NCBI RefSeq assembly: GCF_023555415.1
Contig: NZ_JAKRYL010000007.1
Coordinates: 62,001-126,000, forward strand
Direction: 5' to 3'
Length of the DNA: 64,000 bases
DNA from: Halalkalibacter alkaliphilus
Lineage (GTDB): Bacteria; Bacillota; Bacilli; Bacillales; Bacillaceae_D
Each line of letters opens with the position of its first letter. The first letter of the stretch is position 1. Below are positions 8,685 through 17,294 of this stretch, piece after piece. The notes beneath the pieces were generated by a model. That model was not told the DNA's origin. It worked only from the letters and a program-made list of their open reading frames with translations, and did no database searches. The translations under genes were made by a program, and so were the position numbers.

Positions 8685-8837
8685 TTATTCTGTAGCTTCA
8701 GCATCATCTTCTGCAGGCTCATCAATTGTTGCTGGATCATCCACTGGTGCATTCTCATCCACTGGCTCTCCACAAGCTGCTAATACACTAATAGAAAGTG
8801 CCCCTGCTAATACCGTATAAAGTAGTTTCTTGCTCAT
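8685..8837 (-). CDS. Small acidic lipoprotein (50 aa)
   Basis: 50-aa predicted lipoprotein. MSKKLLYTVLAGALSISV leads to the lipobox VLAACG; the mature part is only about 29 residues, nearly all Asp, Glu, Pro and Ala (DENAPVDDP, EPAEDDAEATE). AAAGGAGGAA sits ideally before the ATG at 8837, and a strong terminator follows, so it looks like a real monocistronic gene; an upstream in-frame ATG at 8885 lacks a ribosome site. No known domain. The mature peptide is too short to fold on its own, so a wall-charge or surface role is speculation. Confidence 0.7.
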   Translation of the reverse strand: MSKKLLYTVLAGALSISVLAACGEPVDENAPVDDPATIDEPAEDDAEATE

Positions 8838-9097
8838 CGCAAATTCCTCCTTTGTCGTTGAGTTGGAATTATGATGCGCTTCCAACTGTTCCCATCATAC
8901 TAAACTCCCCCTGCCGTTAGAAGTACATTGCCTTTTTTTACAAATTTTCACAAACTCATTTGATATTATCACAATCTACGTTCTTATTTTTTTAGAATTC
9001 CAGAATTCTTTACATAAATCTAAATTACAGATGTCTTCCTCTTCGAAATTCAGTATACTTACAATAAGAAGAACGCATAAGAAAGAGAGCGATTGAT

Positions 9098-9463
9098 ATG
9101 CCTTATCGACGAAATGACGCTTTTCGTTACACATTTAAACACCCTATTGAAGCTAAGTTTAAAATCATAAAAGTTGCTGATAAAGAAGTAACAAGCTCAG
9201 ATGGCGCCATCAAAATACTCGATATTAGCCAAGGAGGACTAAGAGGAAACTCTACTTTATCCTTACCAGACCCAAAGGAAACAAAAGTCTTACTTGAAGT
9301 GAATGTTCAATTAAATGCTGAAAACCTGCTATTACGTGGAGCTGTTGTTTGGAAAAAAACGTTTACTTACTCCTATGAATACGGTATGTCATTCGAAATA
9401 GATGAGGAGCAAAGGACGTCTTTATTGAATGAATTAAAAAAATATGCTAAAGAAGTGAAATAA
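9098..9463 (+). CDS. Single-domain PilZ protein, probable c-di-GMP receptor
   Basis: 121-aa protein consisting of one PilZ domain. The N-terminal arginine motif is RRNDAFR (RxxxR) and the second c-di-GMP contact DISQGGLRG (D/NxSxxG) lies near residue 48, so ligand binding looks competent. A beta-barrel with LRGAVVWKK and YGMSFEID follows. There is no YcgR-type N-terminal domain, unlike B. subtilis YpfA/DgrA. It is monocistronic, convergent with the sensor kinase, and shares a bidirectional terminator with it. The output partner is unknown. Confidence 0.88.
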   Translation: MPYRRNDAFRYTFKHPIEAKFKIIKVADKEVTSSDGAIKILDISQGGLRGNSTLSLPDPKETKVLLEVNVQLNAENLLLRGAVVWKKTFTYSYEYGMSFEIDEEQRTSLLNELKKYAKEVK

Positions 9464-9494
9464 TTTAGATTTTCTATCATCGTTTATTGTTGTT

Positions 9495-9534
9495 AAAAAC
9501 CGAAATGCTACAGAGGTAGCATTTCGGTTTTTTT
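9495..9534. terminator. Bidirectional terminator between the PilZ gene and the kinase
   Basis: Stem AAAACCGAAATGCTA / TAGCATTTCGGTTTT followed by seven T on plus. The TAG stop of the kinase (9508-9510) lies inside the stem, so the terminator overlaps the end of the kinase gene. Confidence 0.88.
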
Positions 9535-11322
9535 ACTTTCTATTTGGGCAGGCAAGATAATTTCCATTTTCGTCCCTTTTCCTTCTTCACTATAAATATT
9601 TAATACTCCATTATGATGCTCAATGATCTTGTAACAAACCATCAAACCTAATCCTGTTCCCTTTTCCTTTGTCGAATAGAATGGTTCACCTAAACGCTCG
9701 ATTCGTTCCTTAGATATTCCACATCCATTATCTTCGACCTGTATGCATATTTGATTATCCGGGTGATTTAGTATACGGATTGTAATTGTTCCATTATCAG
9801 CAACTGCTTCTATAGAATTTCTAATTAAATTAATAAACACTTGCTTTAACTGTTTTTCCATCCCAATAATAAATGGAACTTGTTCATATTCAAACTCTAA
9901 AGTGACATTATTCATATTCGATTGTGTTTTCGTTAAAGTTAAAATTTGATTTACAAGGTTTAAAATATCTAATTCTTCAAAGTGATTGTCAAAATTAGGC
10001 TTAGCTAAAGTAAGATACTCATAAATGATTGCTTCTACTCGCTCTAACTCTTCCATAACCAAATTTATATAAAACGAGTTGTATTGCTGTTCTTTTTGAA
10101 ACAGTTGTAAGAAACCTTTCACCGTCGTTAATGGGTTCCTTATTTCATGGGCGACTCCCGCAGCAAGTTGTGCAACAACTGATAATTTATCCGATTTTCT
10201 AATAATATCATCCACTTTTTTTCTTTCTGAAATATCCTTTAATATCGTTCGAAACGCAGGCTTCCCGCGAAACCTTATGACAGTTGTCGTTGCTTCTACT
10301 TCTATTGTCTTTCCATGTTCCAACTGAAAACAATAAATTGTATTAGCAACAGATATTTTCCCTAAAAGTAATAGGCGGCTATCCTCTCTCGCTCTTGCTC
10401 GATCGTAATTTGATAAAAGATTATTTAATTTTAAACCAATTAATTTCTGAGGATGGATAAAGTTAAAGAGCTTCTCCCCTGCTGGATTCACATAAATAAG
10501 TTTCACTCCGTCATGGACCATAATCGTTTCGGGTGTATTCTCTACCAAGCTTCGATAGTTTTCTTCTTTTATTCGAAGTTCTTTCTCCATTTTTTTGCGA
10601 TCTGTAATATTAATGAAATACATCGTTACTTGCTCATCGGAACGGTACGCTCTTACATCAAACCATTGCTCTTGTTTTTCGTGAAAATATTCAACTTGGG
10701 TGTATTCCTCACCAACAAGCAATTGATAAAATTTCTTCGTTAACGTTTCTTTCTTGTCTAGTTTTATACTTGCCCAAAAATCACTTTTTTGTAGCTCTTT
10801 CCACGACATGTCTAACATTCGTTCTGCTTCTTCGTTAACGTATAGAAATTGTCCATCAAGTCTAATCGTAATAATAGCATCTTTTATTCCATCAAGAATT
10901 TTTTTCGGTAAACGAACTTCATCACGATTTCTGAGGCTTTTTTCGAGCAACGAGCTTTCACCTTCTTTTCCTATTACCATTAGCCGATCTAATTGCAAGT
11001 GGAAACAGATTTCACCTTCTATAGAAACATCTGTAACTGTAAATAACGTCGTTTGAAGGTACCCTTTTCCATGTAATATCACCTTTTCAATTTGATCGTT
11101 CTTCCGTCCTTTTTTCAAGAATGATTCTATTAAACTATGTCGATTTAGACTGTTTTCATTAATAAAAAAAGACTCTATATTTAATAACTGAATTTCCTCT
11201 TTTGTATAACCAATTTGCTCGCAAAATGCTGTGTTAACAAACAGAAACTCTCCACTCTCATTCACAATGGCTTGTCCTTGCAGCGACGCATCTAAACACG
11301 AAGAAACAATCGAACCATTCAT
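9508..11322 (-). CDS. PAS-domain sensor histidine kinase (sporulation-kinase-like)
   Basis: 604-aa soluble histidine kinase. Three PAS domains are recognisable at about residues 10-110, 140-245 and 255-370 (for example IVNESGEFLFVNTAF and KLIYVNPAGEKLF). HisKA carries the phospho-acceptor in GVAHEIRNPLTTVKGF (His near residue 392). HATPase_c has the N box INLIRNSIEAV, the G1 box VEDNGCGIS and a G2 box GTGLGLMVC. No transmembrane segment is seen. The domain order and HEIRNPLTTVKGF sequence are typical of KinA/KinE-type kinases feeding the Spo0 phosphorelay, and no response regulator is adjacent. I chose ATG 11322 with AGGAG eight bases upstream over a GTG at 11400 without one. Confidence 0.9.
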   Translation of the reverse strand: MNGSIVSSCLDASLQGQAIVNESGEFLFVNTAFCEQIGYTKEEIQLLNIESFFINENSLNRHSLIESFLKKGRKNDQIEKVILHGKGYLQTTLFTVTDVSIEGEICFHLQLDRLMVIGKEGESSLLEKSLRNRDEVRLPKKILDGIKDAIITIRLDGQFLYVNEEAERMLDMSWKELQKSDFWASIKLDKKETLTKKFYQLLVGEEYTQVEYFHEKQEQWFDVRAYRSDEQVTMYFINITDRKKMEKELRIKEENYRSLVENTPETIMVHDGVKLIYVNPAGEKLFNFIHPQKLIGLKLNNLLSNYDRARAREDSRLLLLGKISVANTIYCFQLEHGKTIEVEATTTVIRFRGKPAFRTILKDISERKKVDDIIRKSDKLSVVAQLAAGVAHEIRNPLTTVKGFLQLFQKEQQYNSFYINLVMEELERVEAIIYEYLTLAKPNFDNHFEELDILNLVNQILTLTKTQSNMNNVTLEFEYEQVPFIIGMEKQLKQVFINLIRNSIEAVADNGTITIRILNHPDNQICIQVEDNGCGISKERIERLGEPFYSTKEKGTGLGLMVCYKIIEHHNGVLNIYSEEGKGTKMEIILPAQIESKKTEMLPL

Positions 11323-11466
11323 ATTCCATTCTCCTAACTTAGGCAAACTATTCCTCTCGATAAGATTCGCCGTTATCCCTATAAATCCTGTTTTTTTCAC
11401 CAGTTTTCTTGCTTCATTTGAATGAGAAATACAACTAATATATTAGATTTCTAAAGAAAAAAATCA

Positions 11467-12315
11467 CTACATCATATGTGGTGGCATATGTGGATCTTTA
11501 GGGAGCATAGTATTGTGAACATAAGGAGGTGCTGGTCTTAACTTTGGAATTTTTCCGAATGGTTTCGGATTGTGATAATATTTGAATTCACCTAGTCCAT
11601 CCATACTTGGGCCGGAAGCCCATCGACCAGCTTTACTTGCTGTTCCGCCAGAAAGATCATAATAATCATATGCAACTTCCTGTTTCTCTAAGGCACGTGG
11701 GAAGCTACTTGGAACAACGATATTTTCCTTTTCTTCTAATTCACAGATCGCTGCATACCACTGATTTTGGTGCATCGTATCACGCGCTATTAAAAAAGAG
11801 AGCATATCTTTCACACCTGGGTCTGTCGTCATTTCGTAAAGTCTGACAGCTTGTAAGCGCCCTTGTGATTCATAAGTTAAGTTCAATCTGAAATCTGCCA
11901 GTAAATTTCCACTAGCATTAATATACGAAGCAGTCCAAGGGTTTCCTACACTATCTGCTGGCATTGCACCAAGTCCACTAACAATTGCATGTTGCGGATT
12001 CATTCCACCAAGTACCGCTCCAATAACAGGGTCTTTAGCCGCTGCTTCTTGATCTCCAATTGGAGCATTATCTAGTAGTCGAGCAATCATCGTTGCTAAC
12101 ATTTCCACATGAGCCATTTCTTCCGTTCCAGTGGCTAGCAATAGATCTCGATATTTCTCTTCCCCACGGAAATTCCATCCTTGAAACATATATTGCAATG
12201 CCACAGAAATTTCTCCAAACTGGCCACCTAATATCTCTTGCAGCTTTTTTGCATAAACAGCATCTGGTCTAGATGGTTTTGCATTGTATTGCAATTGATC
12301 TACATGATAAAACAT
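11467..12315 (-). CDS. Manganese catalase
   Basis: 282-aa non-haem catalase with a ferritin-like four-helix bundle. Dimanganese ligands are apparent: FGEISVALQYM, EEMAHVEMLATMI, TYESQGRLQAV and ARDTMHQNQWYAAI. It dismutates hydrogen peroxide. Bacillus relatives include CotJC and YdbD/YjgK-type proteins found in spores. Its position beside CotX- and CotW-like genes suggests, but does not prove, a spore coat or sporulation role. The C-terminal tail is Pro/His/Met-rich (PKDPHMPPHMM). TTAGGAG is placed well before the ATG. Confidence 0.93.
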   Translation of the reverse strand: MFYHVDQLQYNAKPSRPDAVYAKKLQEILGGQFGEISVALQYMFQGWNFRGEEKYRDLLLATGTEEMAHVEMLATMIARLLDNAPIGDQEAAAKDPVIGAVLGGMNPQHAIVSGLGAMPADSVGNPWTASYINASGNLLADFRLNLTYESQGRLQAVRLYEMTTDPGVKDMLSFLIARDTMHQNQWYAAICELEEKENIVVPSSFPRALEKQEVAYDYYDLSGGTASKAGRWASGPSMDGLGEFKYYHNPKPFGKIPKLRPAPPYVHNTMLPKDPHMPPHMM

Positions 12316-12416
12316 GATATCAATCTCCTAACCTTTTAGTAACTTGTTCATTGCTACTCTATTCCGGTGACCTTTAATTCGTTACTAATACTAATAGGTG
12401 CGTTTTTTTCATAACG

Positions 12417-12443
12417 AAAGAAGGCAGGTACTTTCCTGCCCTC
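12417..12443 (-). terminator. Terminator after the first CotX-like gene
   Basis: GGCAGG/CCTGCC stem with a six-base loop and a pyrimidine-rich 3' side on minus, 20 bases past the stop. Confidence 0.65.
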
Positions 12444-12462
12444 TACAAACGTTATTGTTCTA

Positions 12463-12930
12463 TTAAAGAACATCAAGGTTAACAAGTAACGCGAGGAGAA
12501 TTTGTAACAATAATTGAATGTTCACACCAATTTGTGTATCTGTTGTTGTGACATCAACATTTCTTGAGTTTTCAATTACTGTTTTCTGGAACGTCATTTG
12601 CTTTGTTTTTGTACTTTGTAATAACTCTTGCGTGATTTGTTCAGCTTGCTCACTGCTAGCTATAGAGATACTAATAACTAACGCAATAGCTGCTTGCAAT
12701 GAAGCTTGTAATGAAACTGCAGCTTTCGTGTCTGTTGAACTGACATTTACATCACAAGAATCTTTAATGATAATATACTCCTCAGACTGTTGGAATGTTT
12801 TATCTACTTGACCAGCACTTTGTTTAATATCGGAATCATCCATTGGATGACAAGCTTTCGAGTCAAGTGCAGACCACCTTGGTGTGTCTTCTTTTTTTGA
12901 TGAATAGTATACATCTTGATTCATTTTCAA
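12463..12930 (-). CDS. Spore coat protein X (CotX) family, long paralogue
   Basis: 155-aa CotX-family protein. Residues about 35-155 form the conserved region, with the two repeat-like segments SCDVNVSSTDTKAAVS and SRNVDVTTTDTQIGVN separated by a hydrophobic helix (LQAAIALVISISIASS) and a C-terminal stretch LLLQILLALLVNLDVL. In B. subtilis CotX, CotY and CotZ build the insoluble coat/crust layers. An N-terminal extension of about 35 residues (SSKKEDTPRWSALDSKAC) distinguishes it from the neighbouring copy. AAAGGAGGAA precedes the ATG. Expected late mother-cell expression (sigma-K, GerE) is inferred from the family. Confidence 0.9.
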   Translation of the reverse strand: MKMNQDVYYSSKKEDTPRWSALDSKACHPMDDSDIKQSAGQVDKTFQQSEEYIIIKDSCDVNVSSTDTKAAVSLQASLQAAIALVISISIASSEQAEQITQELLQSTKTKQMTFQKTVIENSRNVDVTTTDTQIGVNIQLLLQILLALLVNLDVL

Positions 12931-13029
12931 TTCCTCCTTTCCTTTTCTAATTTACACTATGTCTTTATCTTGATTTTGCTTGGTCATTTGCCTTGGTTTA
13001 TCTGTCTAATTTCAAATTTTCTTAAAGAT

Positions 13030-13068
13030 AAGGGTGGCTGTTATATTTTTTTCATAGCAGCCACCCTT
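13030..13068 (-). terminator. Terminator after the second CotX-like gene
   Basis: AAGGGTGGCTG pairs with CAGCCACCCTT, 45 bases past the stop at 13113. Confidence 0.7.
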
Positions 13069-13112
13069 TTTATACTTATTTGTTCCCAGTAGTCTCTGGC
13101 TATGCTGACCTT

Positions 13113-13490
13113 CTAAAGAACATCTAAATTTACAAGTAACGCGAGGAGAATTTGTAACAACAATTGAATGTTAACCCCTATTTGTGTATCTGTTGTTGTT
13201 ACATTTACATTTTTGGAGTTTTCAACGACTGTTTTCTGGAACGTCATTTGCTTTGTCTTAGTGCTTTGAATCAATTCTTGAGTGATGCTCTTTGCATCCT
13301 CACTACTGGCTACAGAAATACTGACAATTAAAGCGATTGCTGCTTGAAGTGAAGCTTGTAACGAAACAGCTGCTTTCGTATCTGTTGAACTAACTGTAAT
13401 ATCACAAGAATTACTAATTAGAATATACTCCTCGGATTGTTGAAAAGTCTTTTCTACTTGACCAGCAAGTTGGTTTACATCTTGACTCAT
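13113..13490 (-). CDS. Spore coat protein X (CotX) family, short paralogue
   Basis: 125-aa CotX-family protein, nearly identical in plan to its downstream neighbour: GQVEKTFQQSEEYI, SCDITVSSTDTKAAVS, SKNVNVTTTDTQIGVN and the same hydrophobic C-terminus. DNA identity between the two copies is high through the last 350 bases, so this is a tandem duplication, with the N-terminal extension gained or lost in one copy. It has its own ribosome site (GAAAGGAGGAA) and its own terminator, so each copy is probably transcribed separately in sporulation. Confidence 0.9.
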   Translation of the reverse strand: MSQDVNQLAGQVEKTFQQSEEYILISNSCDITVSSTDTKAAVSLQASLQAAIALIVSISVASSEDAKSITQELIQSTKTKQMTFQKTVVENSKNVNVTTTDTQIGVNIQLLLQILLALLVNLDVL

Positions 13491-13596
13491 ACTTACTTCC
13501 TCCTTTCCTTCTCTAATTTACACTATTGCCTTCTAACAAAATTTGCTTGGTTATTTGTCTCAATAAAAGCGCCTATTTTTTGGGTGAAATAAATAT

Positions 13597-13638
13597 AAAG
13601 GAGAGTTTAAAATCATTACCGACTTAAACCCTCCTTTT
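13597..13638 (-). terminator. Terminator after the CotW-like gene
   Basis: AAAGGAGAGTTTAA / TTAAACCCTCCTTTT imperfect stem immediately past the stop at 13642. Confidence 0.6.
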
Positions 13639-13641
13639 CTC

Positions 13642-13965
13642 TTAATGTTTATTAAAAAAAGTTTTAACTTTCGATAAGTCATTGTTGCTTTTCGTGATCT
13701 TTTTTAACGACTCTTCAATGACCGGATTCGGTTGAACAACTTCTTCCTCTAAGTTTTGTGGCGTGTTATTATGCTTAAAGTCCTCTTCACTTACACTTTT
13801 GTTTTGATTCTCAAGAAACTTCTCTACCTCTGATTGAATTTCCCCAACAACTTTCTTTACTTTTTCTTTTTCCTCATCTGATAAATCAGATACTGGTTTC
13901 ACATTATGCTTGCTCAGAACTTTTTTCACCATTATATCCATAAGCTCTTGCTGATAATTGCTCAT
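13642..13965 (-). CDS. CotW-like spore coat protein
   Basis: 107-aa hydrophilic, lysine/glutamate-rich protein, predicted mostly helical. MDIMVKKVLSKHNVKPVSDLS followed by EEKEKVKKVVGEIQSEVEKF resembles the opening of B. subtilis CotW in length, charge and pattern, and CotW is encoded with CotX, CotV, CotY and CotZ. Location directly upstream of the two CotX genes supports this. GAGAGGAG lies before the ATG at 13965; a longer frame to 14025 has no ribosome site. Family assignment is moderate because low-complexity sequence aligns easily. Confidence 0.65.
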   Translation of the reverse strand: MSNYQQELMDIMVKKVLSKHNVKPVSDLSDEEKEKVKKVVGEIQSEVEKFLENQNKSVSEEDFKHNNTPQNLEEEVVQPNPVIEESLKKITKSNNDLSKVKTFFNKH

Positions 13966-14098
13966 TATGATGCTCCTCTCTTTCTTTCGTTTATAGCCGA
14001 ATGGCATTATTAGAATATGATACAAGCGGATGCAACGTGTTAGACTGTAGCGGAGTTTATCTGGAATTGATCAGTATTGACGGGAAAATAATTTTAAA

Positions 14099-14149
14099 AA
14101 AGGTGTTATCCAAAAAGTATGATTTCTACTTTTTGAACAACACCTTATT
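14099..14149 (-). terminator. Terminator after the BCCT transporter
   Basis: AAGGTGTT..CCAAAAAGTA / TACTTTTTGAACAACACCTT hairpin, 20 bases past the stop; a member of the recurring hairpin family. Confidence 0.75.
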
Positions 14150-14168
14150 TTAAAATGACTTCTTCTAT

Positions 14169-15917
14169 TTATTTCTTGTTATCTTGTTCAATCTCTAACT
14201 CTTCTATTAGATCTTCTTTTATTTCTTCTTTCATCCCATCTAACATTTCTTCTTTCATTTCTTCGATCACTTCTTCTTTCATTTCCTCATACATCTCTTC
14301 CTTCATTTCTTCCTTCATTTCTTCCATAACTTCTTCTTTCATTTCCTCATACATTTCTTCACGAATCTCTTCTTTTATTTCTTTTCGGTTTTTCTTACGA
14401 CGCTTTCTGCCTTCCAGTTTATAATCTCTTCCTAGCATGATTAATACCGAGATGATCATTATTGTCATAATGATAGCAAAAGGAAGTGCTGCAATAATTG
14501 ATGCTGTTTGCAGTGCGCTTAGGCCACCACCACCGCTGATTAAGAGTACAGCAGCTGTCCCTGCAATTAAGACTCCCCAAAGCATTTTGGAAAATAGACT
14601 AGGGTTTAAACTCCCATGAGAAGTCATGGCTCCCAAAACATACGAAGCCGAATCAGCAGATGTTATAAAAAAGATAAGAATGAGAATTACTGCGATGAAG
14701 CTTGTAATTGTGCTTAAAGGCAATTCACCAAGTGTAGCAAAAAGTGCTAATTCTACATTATTCATTACAAGATCTCCAATTGGAGCGGCACCAGCAATTT
14801 CTAAACTTAATGCTGTTCCACCGAAAGCCGTAAACCAAATAATGGCTAAAATTGATGGTACAACTAGCACACCTGCCATGAATTCACGGATTGTACGGCC
14901 GCGGGAAATTCGAGCGATAAAAATCCCCATAAATGGAGCCCAAGCAATGTGCCACGCCCAAAAGAAGATTGTATTTGTTCCAAGCCACGCACTTTCAATA
15001 AATGGGGTCATTGTTAAACTCATTGAGGCAACATTTGTAATATAACCACCTAATGTTGTCACAAAGCTCTCTGCAATAAATAACGTTGGCCCGACTATGA
15101 TGACAAAAAGTAATAGGATAGCCGCAACAGCTAAGTTAATATTACTTAACCTTTTAATCCCTTTATCTACTCCTTTAGCCGCAGAAAACATAAAAAGAAA
15201 TGTAACAATAGCAATAATTATAACTTGAGTTGCCACTGTATTTGGCACAGGAGAAATATAGGAAAGCCCCCCTGTGATTTGCAGGGCACTTAAACCAAAT
15301 GTTGTAGCAACACCTGTACAAGTTGCAATGACAGCTAATATATCAATCGACTTTCCTAACCACCCATGAACTCTTTCACCAATAATTGGGTAAAAGGCAG
15401 AACTAATTAATGCAGGACGATCTTTTCGAAACTGAACATATGCTAATGTTAATCCAACAATAGAAAAGATTGCCCACGGATGCAGAGCCCAGTGAAAAAC
15501 AGCATATCTTAGTCCAGCAACTGCAGCCTCTGGAGTTTCAGGTGTAAATCCACTAGGTGTATCAAAGTAGTAAAGAACTGGTTCTGCTACTCCCCAAAAG
15601 ACAAACCCTACACCAATACCCGCTGCAAAAAGCATTCCTATCCACGAGTACCATGAATACTGCGGCTTCTCACCTGGTTTTCCTAATCGCATACTCCCAA
15701 GTGGGCTGATGGCTAAAACAATAACAAATAAAACAAAAAAGGCAGTGACTAACATATAAAACCAACCAAAATTATCTAGCATCCAACTGAGACCGTGGCC
15801 TGCTGCTCGGTCAAGTGAGCCTGGCGATACCGCTCCCCACAGAACAAATAATCCGACTATTATAGCTGATATGATAAGAACAATACCTACTCTTTTCGAT
15901 TCATTAACTTGATCCAT
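14169..15917 (-). CDS. BCCT-family betaine/choline/carnitine transporter with repetitive charged tail
   Basis: 582-aa sodium- or proton-coupled transporter with the twelve-helix BCCT core in residues about 1-505. The family signature is clear: WHIAWAPFMGIFIARISRGR, plus FAAGIGVGFVFWGVAEP and FFITSADSASYVLG. It likely imports glycine betaine or a related osmolyte, like B. subtilis OpuD. The last 75 residues are an extraordinary run of EEM-K/Y-EE repeats, predicted as one long charged helix facing the cytoplasm. Cytoplasmic tails of BCCT proteins can act as osmosensors, but this repetitiveness is unusual. AGGAGGTTACT directs the ATG at 15917. Monocistronic. Confidence 0.92.
   Translation of the reverse strand: MDQVNESKRVGIVLIISAIIVGLFVLWGAVSPGSLDRAAGHGLSWMLDNFGWFYMLVTAFFVLFVIVLAISPLGSMRLGKPGEKPQYSWYSWIGMLFAAGIGVGFVFWGVAEPVLYYFDTPSGFTPETPEAAVAGLRYAVFHWALHPWAIFSIVGLTLAYVQFRKDRPALISSAFYPIIGERVHGWLGKSIDILAVIATCTGVATTFGLSALQITGGLSYISPVPNTVATQVIIIAIVTFLFMFSAAKGVDKGIKRLSNINLAVAAILLLFVIIVGPTLFIAESFVTTLGGYITNVASMSLTMTPFIESAWLGTNTIFFWAWHIAWAPFMGIFIARISRGRTIREFMAGVLVVPSILAIIWFTAFGGTALSLEIAGAAPIGDLVMNNVELALFATLGELPLSTITSFIAVILILIFFITSADSASYVLGAMTSHGSLNPSLFSKMLWGVLIAGTAAVLLISGGGGLSALQTASIIAALPFAIIMTIMIISVLIMLGRDYKLEGRKRRKKNRKEIKEEIREEMYEEMKEEVMEEMKEEMKEEMYEEMKEEVIEEMKEEMLDGMKEEIKEDLIEELEIEQDNKK
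14203..14390 (-). repeat. Tandem degenerate GAAGAAATG-type repeat in the BCCT gene tail
   Basis: On minus, short units encoding (M)(K/Y)EE(M/V) recur at 12- to 24-base periods and encode the Glu/Lys/Met/Tyr-rich tail. The periodicity is likely to promote slippage and length variation between strains. Confidence 0.85.
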
Positions 15918-16214
15918 AGTAACCTCCTATACAAAAACTCCAAAATTTCAAGTATATAGCTAACAGAATATATTACCCAAATTACATAACGCGTTAAACC
16001 TGTTTTTTAATTACTCTTTGTTATATCCACATATACTATTCTTTTGTTTTCAAGGAAATAACAATAATTGTAAATCCAATTTGCCGTTTAGAATGCTTTT
16101 CTATAGATATACTAAAAAAATATTACATTTAACTTATACAGGGTTTATGCTTCCTTACGTTTTTCACTTTTACTTGCTATAGCAAAAATTGTAATAGTAG
16201 AGAGGTCGTTGCTA

Positions 16215-16691
16215 ATGGATAAAGAAAAAAGGGCGGAGATTATATTCTGGAGTATTGCCTTTCCTGGATTTGGTCAATTCCTTAACAAAAAATATGCAAA
16301 AGGATTTTTATTTGTCATATTAGAGTTTATCGTTAACGTTCAAGCAAGATTAAATTTAGCAATCATCCCCAGTTTCCACGGATTAGGAGAAGCTGCTAAT
16401 GCCTCTGTTAATTATCAATGGATTATGTTCTATCCTTGTTTATATTTATTTTCAATGTATGATGCATACCGCGATGCTGGTGGGGAACATATACGATATG
16501 CCTTTATCCCGTTTGTAGTTTCTGCTTACGCCGGAACAATTGGTGTAGTCTTTTCCTCTACAATGGAAATTTTCGGAAAAGTCGCTGGCGTTATTTGGCT
16601 CCCTATCCTCTTTCACTTAGGTGGATATCTTATTGGGTTAATCATAAGAGCAATTATATTAAAAACTGTTAGAGTTAATCCCCAAACATAA
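16215..16691 (+). CDS. Unrecognised multispanning membrane protein
   Basis: 158-aa protein with about four hydrophobic segments (EIIFWSIAFPGFGQFLNKKY, GFLFVILEFIVNV, WIMFYPCLYLFSMYDAYRD, a final hairpin around VIWLPILFHLGG). The opening FPGFGQFLNKKYAKGF followed by YDAYRDAGG resembles TM2-like small membrane proteins. No enzymatic motif is seen. I start at ATG 16215 with AGAGAGGT nine bases upstream rather than TTG 16209, which is too close to it. It precedes msrA by 63 bases, but an extended -10 promoter lies between. Function unknown. Confidence 0.75.
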   Translation: MDKEKRAEIIFWSIAFPGFGQFLNKKYAKGFLFVILEFIVNVQARLNLAIIPSFHGLGEAANASVNYQWIMFYPCLYLFSMYDAYRDAGGEHIRYAFIPFVVSAYAGTIGVVFSSTMEIFGKVAGVIWLPILFHLGGYLIGLIIRAIILKTVRVNPQT

Positions 16692-16725
16692 ACTCTAATT
16701 ATTTTCTTACGGAATAATTAGTTGA

Positions 16726-16731
16726 TATAAT
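16726..16731 (+). promoter_or_regulatory. Extended -10 promoter element for msrAB
   Basis: TGATATAAT is a perfect extended -10 (TGnTATAAT) about 30 bases before the msrA start; the -35 region is weak. The transcript would have a leader of only about 17 bases. Confidence 0.5.
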
Positions 16732-16754
16732 ATTAATCAAGGAGGGGAATTTAG

Positions 16755-17294
16755 TTGGAGCACATGACTAAAAAAGCAACATTCGCTGGTGGATGTTTTT
16801 GGTGTATGGTAAAGCCATTTGATCAGTATGAAGGAATAGAATCAGTTATTTCAGGTTATACGGGAGGTTATACCGAACACCCTACATACGAGGAAGTTTG
16901 CTCTGAGACTACGGGGCACTTTGAAGCAGTCCAAATCGTATATGATCCGACTGTTTTCACATATGAAAAATTATTAGAAATTTTCTGGCAACAAATTGAC
17001 CCAACCGATCCTGGAGGACAGTTTTTTGACCGAGGAAATTCTTATCGAACAGCGATCTTTTACCACTCAGACGAACAACGAAAACTTGCGGAAAAATCAA
17101 AGAAGTTATTAGAAGAAAGTCGAAAATTCCCCATTTCAATTGCAACACAAATATTACCAGCAAAAGCGTTTTATCCTGCTGAGGAATATCACCAAGATTA
17201 CTACAAGAAAAACCCACTTCACTATGCAAGATATCGCAAAGGATCAGGTAGGGAATCATTTATTAACTTACATTGGAGGCAAAATGATGAGTGA
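16755..17294 (+). CDS. msrA: Peptide methionine-(S)-sulfoxide reductase MsrA
   Basis: 179-aa MsrA reducing the S epimer of methionine sulfoxide. The catalytic motif GGCFWC stands at residues 12-17; SGYTGG and HTEYHQ-like segments ([12 protein letters not shown]) match the family. GGAGGGG precedes a TTG start at 16755 by about eight bases; the ATG at 16764 is too far from it. The 3' end overlaps msrB, so both are translated from one mRNA and together repair both sulfoxide epimers. Confidence 0.96.
   Translation: MEHMTKKATFAGGCFWCMVKPFDQYEGIESVISGYTGGYTEHPTYEEVCSETTGHFEAVQIVYDPTVFTYEKLLEIFWQQIDPTDPGGQFFDRGNSYRTAIFYHSDEQRKLAEKSKKLLEESRKFPISIATQILPAKAFYPAEEYHQDYYKKNPLHYARYRKGSGRESFINLHWRQNDE

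Noticed and set aside
10453-11056. Plus-strand open frames opposite the sensor kinase
   Set aside because: They are antisense to conserved PAS coding sequence; composition is unlike neighbouring genes.
13113-13490. Tandem CotX copies as a sequencing duplication
   Set aside because: The copies differ throughout by many substitutions, each has its own ribosome site and terminator, and the N-termini differ, so they are genuine paralogues.
14155-14424. Plus-strand open frame of Ser/Ile/Phe repeats
   Set aside because: It is the antisense reading of the EEM-K/Y-EE tail of the BCCT gene; no ribosome site, extreme composition.
14626-15045. Plus-strand 139-codon open frame opposite the BCCT transporter
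   Set aside because: A shadow of the transporter coding strand, with no start signal and no recognisable domain.
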